Of a DNA stretch of 64,000 nucleotides, positions 15,595 through 24,755 are shown piece by piece. Location of the stretch: contig NZ_JBNTQY010000001.1 in assembly GCF_051209875.1 (NCBI RefSeq), positions 2,294,001-2,358,000 of the forward strand, given 5' to 3'. The notes beneath the pieces were generated by a model. The model saw nothing but the letters and a program-made list of their open reading frames with translations. It was not told the origin of the DNA and did not search any database. Positions within the stretch are counted from its first letter, which is position 1, and each line of letters opens with the position of its first letter. A program made the position numbers and the translations under genes. The stretch is from Emticicia sp051209875 (GTDB lineage Bacteria > Bacteroidota > Bacteroidia > Cytophagales > Spirosomataceae).

Positions 15595-17751
15595 TTGGAT
15601 TTGATAGACAACGCCACCGATGCTACTGAAGTAGAAGCCTTACCTTCAGAAACAGTAGAAGTTTCTGCTGAAAAAATTGAGGAAACAACCAAAGAAAATA
15701 TGAATGAGCTAAAAGACACGATCGACACATCGACCGAAAGTACGGTTGATACAGTTTCAACAACTGTAGAGATAGAAACCATCGAAGAACCAACTTTAAT
15801 AGATTCGATTGAGGAGACTACTGCTGAAGTAGCAATAGATAATAAAATAGATGATACCACACTTGCTACGCCTTTGGAAGTAGCTCACAGTGAAGATATT
15901 ATAGCAATCACTGACACGTCTTCGGAGGAAGAAATTCCGCATTTGGCCATTGAGCCGATAGAGGATGTACCTTCTCAGGAAGAAATAGATTATAGTAGTT
16001 TCTCGAAAAAAGATTTTGTTGATTTAGGTGAGAAGCTTTTAGCATCAATCAAAGCTGAGGGAGTGAGTGCTTCGGATGTGAAAAATGCGGATGTAGTAAT
16101 GAGAGAAATCAAACCTATTTTTGATGACTTGAAAGCCCGTGAAAAAGCTGAGGCATTAAAGAAATATATTGCTGATAATGGTAGTAATGAAGGGTTTGAA
16201 TATAAAAATGATAATTTTATCATTCGTTTTGAATCTTTAAATGCTCAAATTAGAGATACAAAGAATGCTTTCTTCCAAAAAATGGAGCGTTTGAAAGAGG
16301 ATTATTTTGAAAGAAAAACACAATTGTTGCAACGTCTTCGTGAAACGGTTGAAGCCGAAGAAAAAGGTGGAACGAAGAGCAATTGGCAAGAATTCAAGAA
16401 GATTCAAGATGATTGGAAATCGGCTGGAAATGTAAATTCACCTCATAATACAACCTTGTGGTCGGCATATAATGCTTTGGTTGATAGATATTTTAGCATT
16501 CGTCATATTCAAAACGAATTGAAAGACCTCGACCGTAAGAAAAATCTTACTGCTAAAACTGACGTTGTAACGAAAATCGAAGCTATTGCGAATAGTATTG
16601 GAGATGGTGGTTTAAGTAACGTCACTCTTCGTCAGGCTAATGATTTGTTAGAAGAATATAAGCACATTGGTCCTGCTGCTCGTGAGGCACAAGAGGAGCT
16701 TTGGAAACGTTTGAAGGCAGCTTTTGATGTAATTCATAACAAACGTCGTGAACAATCTTCGCAAGCCAATCAATTACAAGAAGAGATTTACGGTGCAAAA
16801 ATGCGTTTAGTTGAAAATCTAAAACCATATTTAGATTTTAATACTGATAGCATCAATGAATGGAATGCCAAAACTAAAGAAGTAATGGCCATTCAAGACC
16901 AATGGAATGCTATCAAAGGAGCAATGCCTAAAGAAAAAGGGAAAGATATTAGCCGTGATTTTTGGGCAATGTTAAAAACATTTTTCCGCAATAAAGGTGA
17001 TTTCTTTGCAAAATTAGAAGCTGCTCGTGAAGAAAATCTCAAAGCAAAAATCTCTTTATGTGAACAAGTAGAAACTTTATTGGCGTCAGATGATTTTTCA
17101 GCATCATATACCGATAAAGTTGTTGAATTACAAAAAACTTGGAAAACTATTGGTCATGTTCCTGAGAAAATGAAAGATAAAATCTACGAGCGTTTCAAAA
17201 AGGCTTGTGACGCATTTTTCAATGGAAAAAGAGCAAAAGGTAATGCAGTTGAGCAAGAGTATGAAGAGAATTTGAAACAAAAAATAGCAGTTTGTGAAGA
17301 AATTGAAGCAGCTGCCAAATCTGGGGAGGCTCAGCTTAGCAAATTGGCTGCTTTTAAAGCTCAATATAATGCAATCGGTTTTGTACCTCGCAAAGATATG
17401 CAGCAGATTCAACGTCGTTTTGTTGATGCTATCAATGCTTTTGTGAAAAGCAGTACGAGTATAAGTGGAGCTGAGAAGGAGAAAATGGTACTTCAAAATG
17501 AGGTTGAAGCTGTTTCTAAAGGAAGCGAAAAAGGCAATTCAAGAGAGTTAGATAAAAAGGAAAATGATATCCGTCGTAAGATGAAAGCAATTGAAGACGA
17601 CATTCATTTGTGGGAAAATAATATTGAGTTCTTTGCTCGTTCGAAGAATGCTGCTTCGGTTCGTGCAGAATATGAAGGTAAAATAAAAGGTGCAGAAAAA
17701 GAATTAGTTGAGCTGAAGCAAAGATTGAAAATTATCATTGCAGCTAACTAA
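15595..17751 (+). CDS. DUF349 repeat protein, coiled-coil rich
   Basis: A 718-residue cytoplasmic protein. Residues 1-135 are an acidic, Thr/Glu/Ile-rich low-complexity tail (SETVEVSAEKIEETTKEN...). From about 165 there are about five DUF349 repeats of about 70 residues, each with a W-x-x-F/I-K-x-I-x-x-x-W-K-x-x-G core followed by an L/F-W-x-x-F-K-x-A-x-x-x-F/Y-F helix (for example WQEFKKIQDDWKSAG and LQKTWKTIGHVPEKMKDKIY). A C-terminal coiled coil (about 640-715) ends the protein. The function of DUF349 proteins is not settled. The start is probably the TTG: an in-frame stop lies six codons upstream and the next in-frame ATG would remove the acidic segment. A terminator follows. Confidence 0.85.
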   Translation: MDLIDNATDATEVEALPSETVEVSAEKIEETTKENMNELKDTIDTSTESTVDTVSTTVEIETIEEPTLIDSIEETTAEVAIDNKIDDTTLATPLEVAHSEDIIAITDTSSEEEIPHLAIEPIEDVPSQEEIDYSSFSKKDFVDLGEKLLASIKAEGVSASDVKNADVVMREIKPIFDDLKAREKAEALKKYIADNGSNEGFEYKNDNFIIRFESLNAQIRDTKNAFFQKMERLKEDYFERKTQLLQRLRETVEAEEKGGTKSNWQEFKKIQDDWKSAGNVNSPHNTTLWSAYNALVDRYFSIRHIQNELKDLDRKKNLTAKTDVVTKIEAIANSIGDGGLSNVTLRQANDLLEEYKHIGPAAREAQEELWKRLKAAFDVIHNKRREQSSQANQLQEEIYGAKMRLVENLKPYLDFNTDSINEWNAKTKEVMAIQDQWNAIKGAMPKEKGKDISRDFWAMLKTFFRNKGDFFAKLEAAREENLKAKISLCEQVETLLASDDFSASYTDKVVELQKTWKTIGHVPEKMKDKIYERFKKACDAFFNGKRAKGNAVEQEYEENLKQKIAVCEEIEAAAKSGEAQLSKLAAFKAQYNAIGFVPRKDMQQIQRRFVDAINAFVKSSTSISGAEKEKMVLQNEVEAVSKGSEKGNSRELDKKENDIRRKMKAIEDDIHLWENNIEFFARSKNAASVRAEYEGKIKGAEKELVELKQRLKIIIAAN

Positions 17752-17761
17752 AAAAACTTGT

Positions 17762-17794
17762 TTCTTAACTCGTTGGTTTTCAGCGAGTTAAGAA
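17762..17794 (+). terminator. Terminator after the DUF349 gene
   Basis: 11-bp perfect stem TTCTTAACTCG/CGAGTTAAGAA with an 11-base loop; flanking AAACTT and AAGTTT extend the pairing. The T-tract is weak. Confidence 0.65.
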
Positions 17795-17820
17795 AAAGTT
17801 TAAAAATTCTTCAAAAAAAA

Positions 17821-17852
17821 TTTGCAAACAATATCTTTTGGGCGTAATTTTG
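17821..17852 (+). promoter_or_regulatory. Promoter of tRNA-Thr
   Basis: TTTG, 20 bases, then TAATTTTG: a textbook Bacteroidota promoter, 54 bases before the tRNA 5' end. Confidence 0.7.
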
Positions 17853-17906
17853 CATCACAATAACGAAGAGAGGTACACAATACTAACAAAGTTATTTAAT
17901 ATAATT

Positions 17907-17979
17907 GCCTCCATAGCTCAGCTGATAGAGCAACTGACTTGTAATCAGTAGGTCGCTGGTTTGATCCCGGCTGGGGGCT
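17907..17979 (+). tRNA. tRNA-Thr (anticodon TGT)
   Basis: A 73-nt cloverleaf. Acceptor stem GCCTCCA/TGGGGGC (with a T-G wobble), D stem GCTC/GAGC, anticodon stem ACTGA/TCAGT with loop CTTGTAA giving anticodon TGT (reads ACA), and T stem GCTGG/CCGGC with loop TTTGATC. The discriminator base is T and CCA is not encoded. It is a single-gene transcript with its own promoter and terminator. Confidence 0.96.
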
Positions 17980-18009
17980 CAAGTATAATAGAATTTATCA
18001 ATTCCTTTT

Positions 18010-18040
18010 AAGCTGTAAGATTCATCTTACAGCTTTTTTG
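18010..18040 (+). terminator. Terminator of tRNA-Thr
   Basis: Perfect 11-bp stem AAGCTGTAAGA/TCTTACAGCTT with TTCA tetraloop and a T-tract. Confidence 0.9.
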
Positions 18041-18089
18041 TTTTTTATTCCTTTTAAAACAAAAAAATGGGTCAAGCGATAAAGTGCAT

Positions 18090-18193
18090 CAATCGTTAAA
18101 GTTGGGGGATTAGACATAAATTTTTGATAGTCTAAACAAGAAAAAGTTTACATGGGGCAATCGTTAAAGTTGGGGATTGCATAAACTTTTGAT
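18090..18193. repeat. Tandem structured repeat element between tRNA-Thr and the symporter gene
   Basis: CAATCGTTAAAGTTGGGG occurs twice, 68 bases apart, and the similarity continues through a TAAA-TTTTGAT stretch in each copy. Around copy 2 the RNA could fold as a two-part stem: AAAGTTTA (18143-18150) with TAAACTTT (18182-18189), and GCAAT (18157-18161) with ATTGC (18176-18180), with CGTTAAAGTTGGGG in the loop. Copy 1 has a smaller TTAGAC/GTCTAA stem. There is no ORF. The remaining bases up to the symporter start hold nothing recognisable. Confidence 0.5.
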
Positions 18194-18503
18194 AAAGTAA
18201 AATCAAAGGAGTTTATACTCCATAAATCTCTAAACTAATTGATTTTGGTAAAAAAGGTATTTCCAAAATCAGATTTGTCAATTTCTTCTAAGGTTCATAC
18301 TCAACAAATAAAGGTGAAAAAGATTGATATTAAAGAGGGGGCATTGTGATAACCATTCAAAGTTTATAATCATGATTGATTATAATTTAAAGTCATTCTA
18401 ATATTTTTATAAGGAATAGGAAATTCATGTTTTTGTAAAATAGTTTGCTTGTTCGCTAAAAGCTCACTATTTTTCAAAATTATTCACCCCTAAAAATTTA
18501 AAA

Positions 18504-20159
18504 ATGATACTTGGACTCGAAACCCTCGATTACGCTATTTTTTTGATTTATTTTGTCATCGTTTCCTCATACGGCTACTGGATCTACAAACATAAAGGAA
18601 AACAGTCGGCTGATAGTAAGGACTTTTTTTTAGCTGAAGGCTCATTGACTTGGTGGGCGATTGGTGCTTCAATTATAGCCTCAAATATTTCTGCAGAACA
18701 ATTTATTGGTATGAGTGGCCAAGCTTTTCAATTAGGAATCGCTATTTCTGTCTATGAGCTTTTGGGAGGCGTATCTTTGATAATTGTGGCGGTTTATTTT
18801 TTGCCAATGTATCTCAAAAATAAGATTTACACCATGCCACAATTTCTTGCCAAACGCTATGATGCACGATTGGCAACGATTATGGCTGTTTTTTGGCTTT
18901 TCCTCTATATTTTCGTCAACCTTACCTCTATTATTTATCTTGGCGGACTAAGTTTAGAGAAAATGACTGGGTTTAGTTTTATGTCATGTACAATTTTCTT
19001 GACCGTTTTTGCTGTAATCATTACACTTGGGGGCATGAAAGTAATTGGTTATACTGATGTGATTCAAGTAGTTTGTTTGATTTTTGGTGGATTAGCAACT
19101 ACTTATTTAGCTCTTGATTTACTTTCAACAAAGGTAGGCACAGGCTCAGGTGTTTTTGAAGGGATTAATCTCATTGCTCAAAAAGCAGATAGTCATTTAC
19201 ACATGATTTTTAAGCCTAATCAATATCAAGTACACGATGGTCGTGGCGGCTTTATTGATGCCTATAATCAATTACCAGGAATAATGATGTTTATCATTGG
19301 CGGGCAATGGGTAAATAATCTAAATTATTTTGGTTGTAATCAATACATGACTCAACGAGCTTTGGGTGCCGACATTAAAACCGCACGTAATGGTGTACTT
19401 TTTGCCGCATTTTTGAAAATGTTAATGCCTTTTATTGTGGTTTTACCTGGTTTGGCTGCCTATGTTTTGTTTCAAGAAAATGCTGACCAAAATATAGTGA
19501 ATGGTATTACTCAAAATGGCATTGTGAAACCAGATAATGCTTATCCTGTTTTGCTTAATCTGCTTCCAGTTGGATTAAAAGGTTTGGCATTTGCTGCTTT
19601 GACCGCAGCCATTGTAGCTTCTTTGGCTGGTAAAGCTAATAGCATCTCAACGATTTATATGCTGGATATTCATGCTAAGTTTTTCAATAAAAATATGACT
19701 GAAAAACAAACAGTTTGGACAGGTCGATTGGTGATTGTGATTGCCTTTATTATTGCTCTAATCGTTAGCCCACTTTTAGCTAATTTTGGACAAGCATTTG
19801 AGTACATTCAAGTTTATACAGGGTATATTTCTCCTGGTATTTTGAGTATTTTCTTGTTAGGTTTTTTCTGGAAAAAAGCAACGGCCAATGGTGCTTTAAC
19901 TGCCGCAGTCTTGAGTATTGTTCTTTCAGCAATTATCGCTAATCTATACCCTGATTTTCCTTTTTTAAATCGTATGGGTGTTGTTTTCTGGATTTGTTCG
20001 TTGGTACACATTTGTATTAGCTTGATTCAGTCGAAAGGAAAAGACCAAGAAAATGCGTTTGAAGTGAAAAAAGAATGGTTTAAAGTAGATACTAACTTTG
20101 CCATAGGTGCATTGGCAATTATTGCTATTTTTACACTTATCTACTCGATTTTTTGGTAA
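18504..20159 (+). CDS. Sodium:solute symporter (SSS family, SglT-like)
   Basis: A 551-residue integral membrane protein with about 14 hydrophobic segments. It has family features: an N-terminal ETLDYAIFLIYFVIVSSYGYW helix, DSKDFFLAEGSLTWWAIGASIIASNISAEQFIGMSGQA (the SSS unwound TM1 region with substrate and Na+ contacts), and a mid-protein GGQWVNNLNYFGCNQYMTQRALGA segment typical of sugar-transporting members. Such proteins couple Na+ entry to uptake of sugars or related solutes at the inner membrane. The similarity pattern favours a sugar (glucose/galactose) carrier; the actual substrate is inferred, not shown. It is a single gene closed by a strong terminator. Confidence 0.9.
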   Translation: MILGLETLDYAIFLIYFVIVSSYGYWIYKHKGKQSADSKDFFLAEGSLTWWAIGASIIASNISAEQFIGMSGQAFQLGIAISVYELLGGVSLIIVAVYFLPMYLKNKIYTMPQFLAKRYDARLATIMAVFWLFLYIFVNLTSIIYLGGLSLEKMTGFSFMSCTIFLTVFAVIITLGGMKVIGYTDVIQVVCLIFGGLATTYLALDLLSTKVGTGSGVFEGINLIAQKADSHLHMIFKPNQYQVHDGRGGFIDAYNQLPGIMMFIIGGQWVNNLNYFGCNQYMTQRALGADIKTARNGVLFAAFLKMLMPFIVVLPGLAAYVLFQENADQNIVNGITQNGIVKPDNAYPVLLNLLPVGLKGLAFAALTAAIVASLAGKANSISTIYMLDIHAKFFNKNMTEKQTVWTGRLVIVIAFIIALIVSPLLANFGQAFEYIQVYTGYISPGILSIFLLGFFWKKATANGALTAAVLSIVLSAIIANLYPDFPFLNRMGVVFWICSLVHICISLIQSKGKDQENAFEVKKEWFKVDTNFAIGALAIIAIFTLIYSIFW

Positions 20160-20167
20160 GAAAGCTT

Positions 20168-20212
20168 ATGGGTTTACGGACGATAAAGTTTCCGTAAACC
20201 CATGATTTTTTT
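20168..20212 (+). terminator. Terminator between symporter and convergent MFS gene
   Basis: 13-bp perfect stem ATGGGTTTACGGA/TCCGTAAACCCAT, 10-base loop, then GATTTTTTT. Confidence 0.9.
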
Positions 20213-21413
20213 AAATAAAAATTATACTTTTTCTTTTCAAAACCAATCTCCCTACTCTAAAAATAGTTAATCCTACTAAAGCACAACCGGCCATCACACC
20301 AGTCATAGGTAAGCTTGTGCCATTGCTTAACGCACCTACTAAAGCCGCTGAAAGTGATCCAATTCCCATTTGTATTGCTCCCAAAAGTGCAGAAGCACTT
20401 CCAGCTTCTTTTGAAAAAGGAACTAATGAAAGGGCTGAAGAATTAGGAAAACTAAAACCTTGACAGCATAAAAATAAAAAAATGAGTAGAATTGTACTGT
20501 ATAAATTGAGCCAATCAAATATACTTGCTATAAACAATGTAATCCCAATGATGGTTTGTATGGTTAAAACTACACTAACGATTTGTTCTGATCGGAATGT
20601 TCTGAGAGCTAAATTATTAAGTTGACTACTCAAAATAAGTCCCCCAGCTAAAAAACCGAATATCCAACCATATTGTTGCTCGCTGACATGATACATTTTC
20701 ATAAATACAAAAGGCGAACCAGATAAATAAGCATAAACTCCACCCGAAACCATCGAACCAGCAAAAGCATAAGTAAAAAATTGTGGATTACGGAAAATAT
20801 TATAAAAACTTGGTATAATATGTTGAGGTTTTAACGATATACTCGGGTCTGGTTTTTTACTTTCAGCTAATTGAAAAATAACAGCCAAAAATAAGAGCAA
20901 GCCCATTGCTCCTTGTAACCAAAAAACGGAATGCCAACCCAAAGCTGTAATCATATAACTACCAACTGTAGGTGCAATAATGGGCGATACCCCCAAGATT
21001 AGAATAAGTGTAGAAAAAATCTTGGCACTTTCTTGTAAAGGAAAACTGTCTCTTACGATGGCTCTTGGAGCAACCATTCCCACGCAACCGCCCAATGCTT
21101 GTAAAAATCGCAAAGCAATAAGCGTTTCTATGGAGTTGGCTAATGCACAGCCAATTGATGCAAGAAAATAAATAACTAAGCCAATTATTAGTGGTGTTTT
21201 TCTACCAAAACGGTCAAGTAAAGGGCCATAGATTAATTGACCTACTGAAATACCAATAAAAAAACTTGATAGAGAGTAAGAAACAATATCTACGCTAACT
21301 CCTAAATCGCTTGCAATACTTGGAAATCCAGATAAATACGTGTCAATTGAAAATGGGCCTATGGCTGAAAGTAAGCCAAGAATAAGAATTAAAATAAATC
21401 TGTTATTGTTCAT
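20211..21413 (-). CDS. MFS drug-resistance transporter, Bcr/CflA family
   Basis: A 400-residue protein with about 12 transmembrane helices. N-terminal GPFSIDTYLSGFPSIASDLG is characteristic of the Bcr/CflA (DHA1) drug:H+ antiporters. MFS motif A is present as GPLLDRFGRKTPLIIG and motif C-like glycine-rich segments appear in the fifth helix (ILGVSPIIAPTVGSYM). Members export bicyclomycin, sulphonamides, chloramphenicol or amino acids such as cysteine by proton antiport. It stands alone, divergent from nothing nearby and convergent with the symporter gene. The substrate cannot be assigned from sequence. Confidence 0.9.
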   Translation of the reverse strand: MNNNRFILILILGLLSAIGPFSIDTYLSGFPSIASDLGVSVDIVSYSLSSFFIGISVGQLIYGPLLDRFGRKTPLIIGLVIYFLASIGCALANSIETLIALRFLQALGGCVGMVAPRAIVRDSFPLQESAKIFSTLILILGVSPIIAPTVGSYMITALGWHSVFWLQGAMGLLLFLAVIFQLAESKKPDPSISLKPQHIIPSFYNIFRNPQFFTYAFAGSMVSGGVYAYLSGSPFVFMKMYHVSEQQYGWIFGFLAGGLILSSQLNNLALRTFRSEQIVSVVLTIQTIIGITLFIASIFDWLNLYSTILLIFLFLCCQGFSFPNSSALSLVPFSKEAGSASALLGAIQMGIGSLSAALVGALSNGTSLPMTGVMAGCALVGLTIFRVGRLVLKRKSIIFI

Positions 21414-21539
21414 GTATGATTAAGAATTGGGGTTATTGATGCCCAAGTTTTGACGTATATATACATCAGTAGTCAATAATTAGTTCTTATAAAAAGATAG
21501 TTATCTTGATTTTTTACTTTAAAATAAGCTTCAATAGCA

Positions 21540-21579
21540 TTCGATAAGTATTTTTCTGTCAAAAAAAATACTTATCGAA
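21540..21579 (-). terminator. Hairpin downstream of the aldo/keto reductase gene
   Basis: 16-bp perfect stem TTCGATAAGTATTTTT/AAAAATACTTATCGAA with an 8-base loop, 33 bases past the minus-strand stop. Confidence 0.65.
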
Positions 21580-21611
21580 CTAATGTTTAAATAATTTTTT
21601 AAAAGGATAAA

Positions 21612-22610
21612 TTATAAGCCCGTCGAACGTTCCATTGCTTCGGTATATCTGCTACCTATAATTTTCACTTGTGCAGAAGCGGCTTCAATCTCTTTTAATT
21701 CATCCACCGTTAAATTGATACCTACTGCTCCATTATTTTCTGTCAAACGATGGATTTTAGTAGTTCCTGGAATAGGTACAATCCAAGGTTTTTGTGCCAA
21801 AACCCATGCTAAAGCTATTTGGGCATTAGTAGCGTTTTTCTCTTGAGCAAAACGCTCAATAACTTGTAAAAGTTCTTTATTCGCTTCTCTTGCCTCTTCG
21901 GTATATCTTGGTAAAATATTACGAATGTCACCTTCAGCAAATTTAGTCGTTGCATCTATTTTTCCAGCCAAAAATCCTTTGCCAAGTGGGCTAAATGGGA
22001 CAAAACCAATGCCCAATTCTTCGATAGTAGGGATAATTTCAATTTCGTGTTGGCGAGTCCAAAGTGAATATTCACTCTGAAGAGCTGTTACAGGCTGAAT
22101 AGCATGAGCTTTACGAATGGTGTTTGCACCAGCCTCAGAAAGTCCAAAATGTTTTACTTTTCCTTCTTGAATTAAATCTTTTACTGTTCCAGCTACATCT
22201 TCAATAGGAACATTTGGGTCAACACGATGTTGATAAAACAAATCAATAACGTCAATATTTAATCTTTTCATGGACTCTTCTGCCACTTTTCTGATATTCT
22301 CAGGACGAGAGTTTACACCTGACATTTTTCCATCTACTATATTAAACCCAAATTTTGTAGCGATTACAAGTGGAATACCACCTTTCCCATTTTTGAAAGG
22401 TTCAAGAGCTTCTCCTACTAATAATTCATTAGTATATGGACCATACACTTCGGCAGTATCAAAGAAAGTGACTCCTTGCTCAACAGCAGCACGAATCACT
22501 TTTATCATCTCTGTTTTTTCGCCCGCTGGGCCATACCCAAAACTCATACCCATACAACCCAAGCCTATGGCTGACACTTCCAGATCTTTTCCTAATTTAC
22601 GTTTTTCCAT
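21612..22610 (-). CDS. Aldo/keto reductase (AKR13-like)
   Basis: A 332-residue (alpha/beta)8 barrel reductase. The catalytic tetrad context is visible: Asp in FFDTAEVYG together with its Tyr, Lys in VIATKFGFN, and His in DLFYQHRVDP. The NADP-binding C-terminal part is IPIPGTTKIHRLTENNGA. The opening MEKRKLGKDLEVSAIGLGCMGMSFGYG is typical of the YakC/AKR13 group that reduces aldehydes and ketones with NADPH in the cytoplasm. It lies downstream of an AraC-family regulator on the same strand (90-base gap), which may control it. The physiological substrate is unknown. Confidence 0.9.
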   Translation of the reverse strand: MEKRKLGKDLEVSAIGLGCMGMSFGYGPAGEKTEMIKVIRAAVEQGVTFFDTAEVYGPYTNELLVGEALEPFKNGKGGIPLVIATKFGFNIVDGKMSGVNSRPENIRKVAEESMKRLNIDVIDLFYQHRVDPNVPIEDVAGTVKDLIQEGKVKHFGLSEAGANTIRKAHAIQPVTALQSEYSLWTRQHEIEIIPTIEELGIGFVPFSPLGKGFLAGKIDATTKFAEGDIRNILPRYTEEAREANKELLQVIERFAQEKNATNAQIALAWVLAQKPWIVPIPGTTKIHRLTENNGAVGINLTVDELKEIEAASAQVKIIGSRYTEAMERSTGL

Positions 22611-22699
22611 TTTTTTATGATTATTTTTAAATTATTTAACTGTTTTTTTAAATGCCCCATCACTGATGTTTTTAATCTCAAACCCAAGTAATTGCAAAC

Positions 22700-23599
22700 T
22701 CAACCATTTCTAAATTTTGAAGGACTCAAGGCTGTATGTTTCTTAAAAAAATTATTAAAATGTGTTACTTCGGTAAAGCCTAAGGCGTAAGCAATTTCTG
22801 CTACATTCCAGTTACTATGTTTGAGCATAATTTTTGCTTCTTGGAGTAAACGTTCGGCAATGATTTGAGTAGTAGTTTTCTTAGTAATTTCTTTGACAGC
22901 TCTATTCAGATGATTGACATGGACATTTAGCTGATTAGCAAAGTCGGATGCTGAACGCAAACTAATACTTGGGTGGTTTTCATCAATGGGAAACTGACGT
23001 TCTACCAACTCCAAAAACATCGTCGAAATTCGCTGAGAAGCATTTATCTGCTGTTTTTCAAAAGAAGCCGCAGGCTGCATTTTAATAGCAAAATGTATCA
23101 GTTCAAATACCAGATTACGCAAAACGTCGTATTTATGTACATAATCTGAATTTATTTCATCAAACATTTTTTTGTAAATGGGCTTTATTTGTTCCACTTG
23201 CTCGTCTGATAACTCAAATACATGATTGCCCGTCGGTTGAAAAACGGAATATTGGTTCAAATCTCCGAATCTATGAAAAAAGTGCTGATTGAAAATACAA
23301 AAGAAGCCTTCTTCGATTCTTTCTAAGTTTTCACACTTATAGGGAATTTGAGGATTTGAGAAAAATATTGCCTGCTTTTTGACAGCAACTACTCTGTCGG
23401 CATAACTCATATCAATATTTCCAACCACCAGCATTATCTTGAAGAAATCTCGTCTTTTGTAGGGAAGCGGCTTTGTTTTACCAACTTCAATAGGCTCATG
23501 CTCAAATACATTGAAATGTCCAATTTCATTCTTGATATTATCAGGAATCCAATCAAATTTTCGTTTATAAAATTCTTCTAAAGATTCAATCTTTTCCAT
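22700..23599 (-). CDS. AraC-family transcriptional regulator
   Basis: A 299-residue regulator: an N-terminal cupin-like sensing domain (about 20-165, with the strand pattern around RRDFFKIMLVVGNIDMSYADR) and a C-terminal AraC double helix-turn-helix (about 195-299). The second HTH is AEIAYALGFTEVTHFNNFFKKH followed by TALSPSKFRNG. It is a more distant relative of the three other AraC proteins in this window, which share a different N-terminus. It starts 11 bases after the barrel-protein gene on the same strand, so the two form an operon, and it precedes the aldo/keto reductase gene. Autoregulation and control of the reductase are inferred from position only. Confidence 0.9.
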   Translation of the reverse strand: MEKIESLEEFYKRKFDWIPDNIKNEIGHFNVFEHEPIEVGKTKPLPYKRRDFFKIMLVVGNIDMSYADRVVAVKKQAIFFSNPQIPYKCENLERIEEGFFCIFNQHFFHRFGDLNQYSVFQPTGNHVFELSDEQVEQIKPIYKKMFDEINSDYVHKYDVLRNLVFELIHFAIKMQPAASFEKQQINASQRISTMFLELVERQFPIDENHPSISLRSASDFANQLNVHVNHLNRAVKEITKKTTTQIIAERLLQEAKIMLKHSNWNVAEIAYALGFTEVTHFNNFFKKHTALSPSKFRNG

Positions 23600-23610
23600 A
23601 TAATTGACAT

Positions 23611-24396
23611 TTATTGCTTTTTAAATTTACCACCAAACACATAATTCAAACCAATGTTCCAATTAAAATCTTTAGCTATAATATTGCCGCTAATTTTTTT
23701 ATTCATTATCGCCCCGATTGATACAGGCCAATTTTTTTTGAAAATACCAAATGAAGAGGCTATAAAAAAGCCCTCTTTCTCATCTGTTTTCAAATAAAAA
23801 ACTTGTGGATTAATTCTAAAACTGATGCTTTCTGATATTTTTAAATTTGTTAAAGCCATTCGCAAAGATAGATAATGCGTGTTTTTGGTAGTTCCTATGT
23901 CAATTCCACGCCCATACATATAGTAAAGGCTTGTGCTAATATATTTGTTAATCACAAAGTTTTGATTCAATTCCTCAGTTAGATAACGTCTGGTTATAAT
24001 ATGGCTACTTTCTACCCCTTTTATAGTGGCAAGTTCATCTTTAAAATTAAATCCTGGATGTATGCCTACACTCATTTGGTATTTTGATTTGAGAATTAAT
24101 TTATGTCTCAGCCAAAACAAAAAAGACCAAGGTTTACCTTCTAAAGAAAACCGAAGTTCTGGCTCAAAAGTAGTTCTCTTGCCGCCCATAATCAAATTAA
24201 TGATGGTAGCTGGTTTACCTAACGAAAATGAAGGAATATTTGAAAAGCCATTATTGGTTAGATTGATAGCACCCGAAAAAGTTCTTTCAACCTTCGTGTT
24301 ATCGAGTTTTTGTGAAAAACAAGTTTGAACAATCACAATAAACAATAGTAAGAACACGACCTTTGTAAAAAGGTTTTTAGTAAAATTAAAAATCAT
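23611..24396 (-). CDS. Putative outer-membrane beta-barrel protein, AraC-linked family (copy 1)
   Basis: A 261-residue exported protein (hydrophobic signal segment about 9-29, ending TCFSQ). The rest alternates polar and aromatic residues in short strands of 8-12 residues, as in small outer-membrane barrels. Motifs shared with two other proteins here (genes at 36.2 and 55.6 kb): L-T-N-N-G-x-S-x-I-P-S-F-S-L-G-K-P-A near the N-terminus, then F-x-P-x-x-R-F, a W-S-F-L-F-W-L-R strand and a V-G-I-H-P turn. All three copies sit beside an AraC-family gene. I do not recognise a named family. It is first in an operon with the AraC gene. Confidence 0.7.
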   Translation of the reverse strand: MIFNFTKNLFTKVVFLLLFIVIVQTCFSQKLDNTKVERTFSGAINLTNNGFSNIPSFSLGKPATIINLIMGGKRTTFEPELRFSLEGKPWSFLFWLRHKLILKSKYQMSVGIHPGFNFKDELATIKGVESSHIITRRYLTEELNQNFVINKYISTSLYYMYGRGIDIGTTKNTHYLSLRMALTNLKISESISFRINPQVFYLKTDEKEGFFIASSFGIFKKNWPVSIGAIMNKKISGNIIAKDFNWNIGLNYVFGGKFKKQ

Positions 24397-24424
24397 CTGT
24401 TTATTTTTAAAGTATTTGACATTA

Positions 24425-24432
24425 CAAAATTA
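24425..24432 (-). promoter_or_regulatory. Candidate -7 element for the barrel-protein/AraC operon
   Basis: Minus strand TAATTTTG, a perfect TAnnTTTG, 28 bases before the start codon; -33 not evident. Confidence 0.4.
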
Positions 24433-24551
24433 TGAGCTTTTTGCAGTGATTTTTAACTAAATTCAAAGTGAAACTTACGAAAATCAAACAATGAGTTTTA
24501 AAGAAGTATTATTATAAGATAAAGATATGTAGGAATGGTAAAATAAACTTG

Positions 24552-24620
24552 ACCAAAATAAAAGTTTGACATTTGTGTTTTACACCAAAATACAGATTCA
24601 ACTATGGGAACACCAAAATA
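24552..24620. repeat. Three ACCAAAATA repeats in a divergent intergenic region
   Basis: ACCAAAATA occurs at 24552-24560, 24584-24592 and 24612-24620 (start spacings 32 and 28), about 160-220 bases upstream of the minus-strand operon and 100-200 bases before the plus-strand kinase promoter. Possible operators; the rest of this roughly 440-base gap is very AT-rich. Confidence 0.3.
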
Positions 24621-24722
24621 ATATGGAGTAAACTATTAAAAATTAAGTATTTATTACTAATAATTTTTAAGTAATAAGTACTAATATTTCATTTTTTTTA
24701 TTATATGTAATTTCTACACAAA

Positions 24723-24755
24723 TTGTTATAAACTTTAATTTTTTCTGTATATTTG
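24723..24755 (+). promoter_or_regulatory. Promoter of the LytS-type sensor kinase gene
   Basis: TTG, 22 bases, then TATATTTG; the -7 element ends 83 bases before the GTG start. Confidence 0.55.

Noticed and set aside
18090..18193. Integron attC-like sites
   Set aside because: The repeats contain GTTAAAG, not the GTTRRRY core, and lack paired R/L boxes; there is no integrase or cassette gene nearby.
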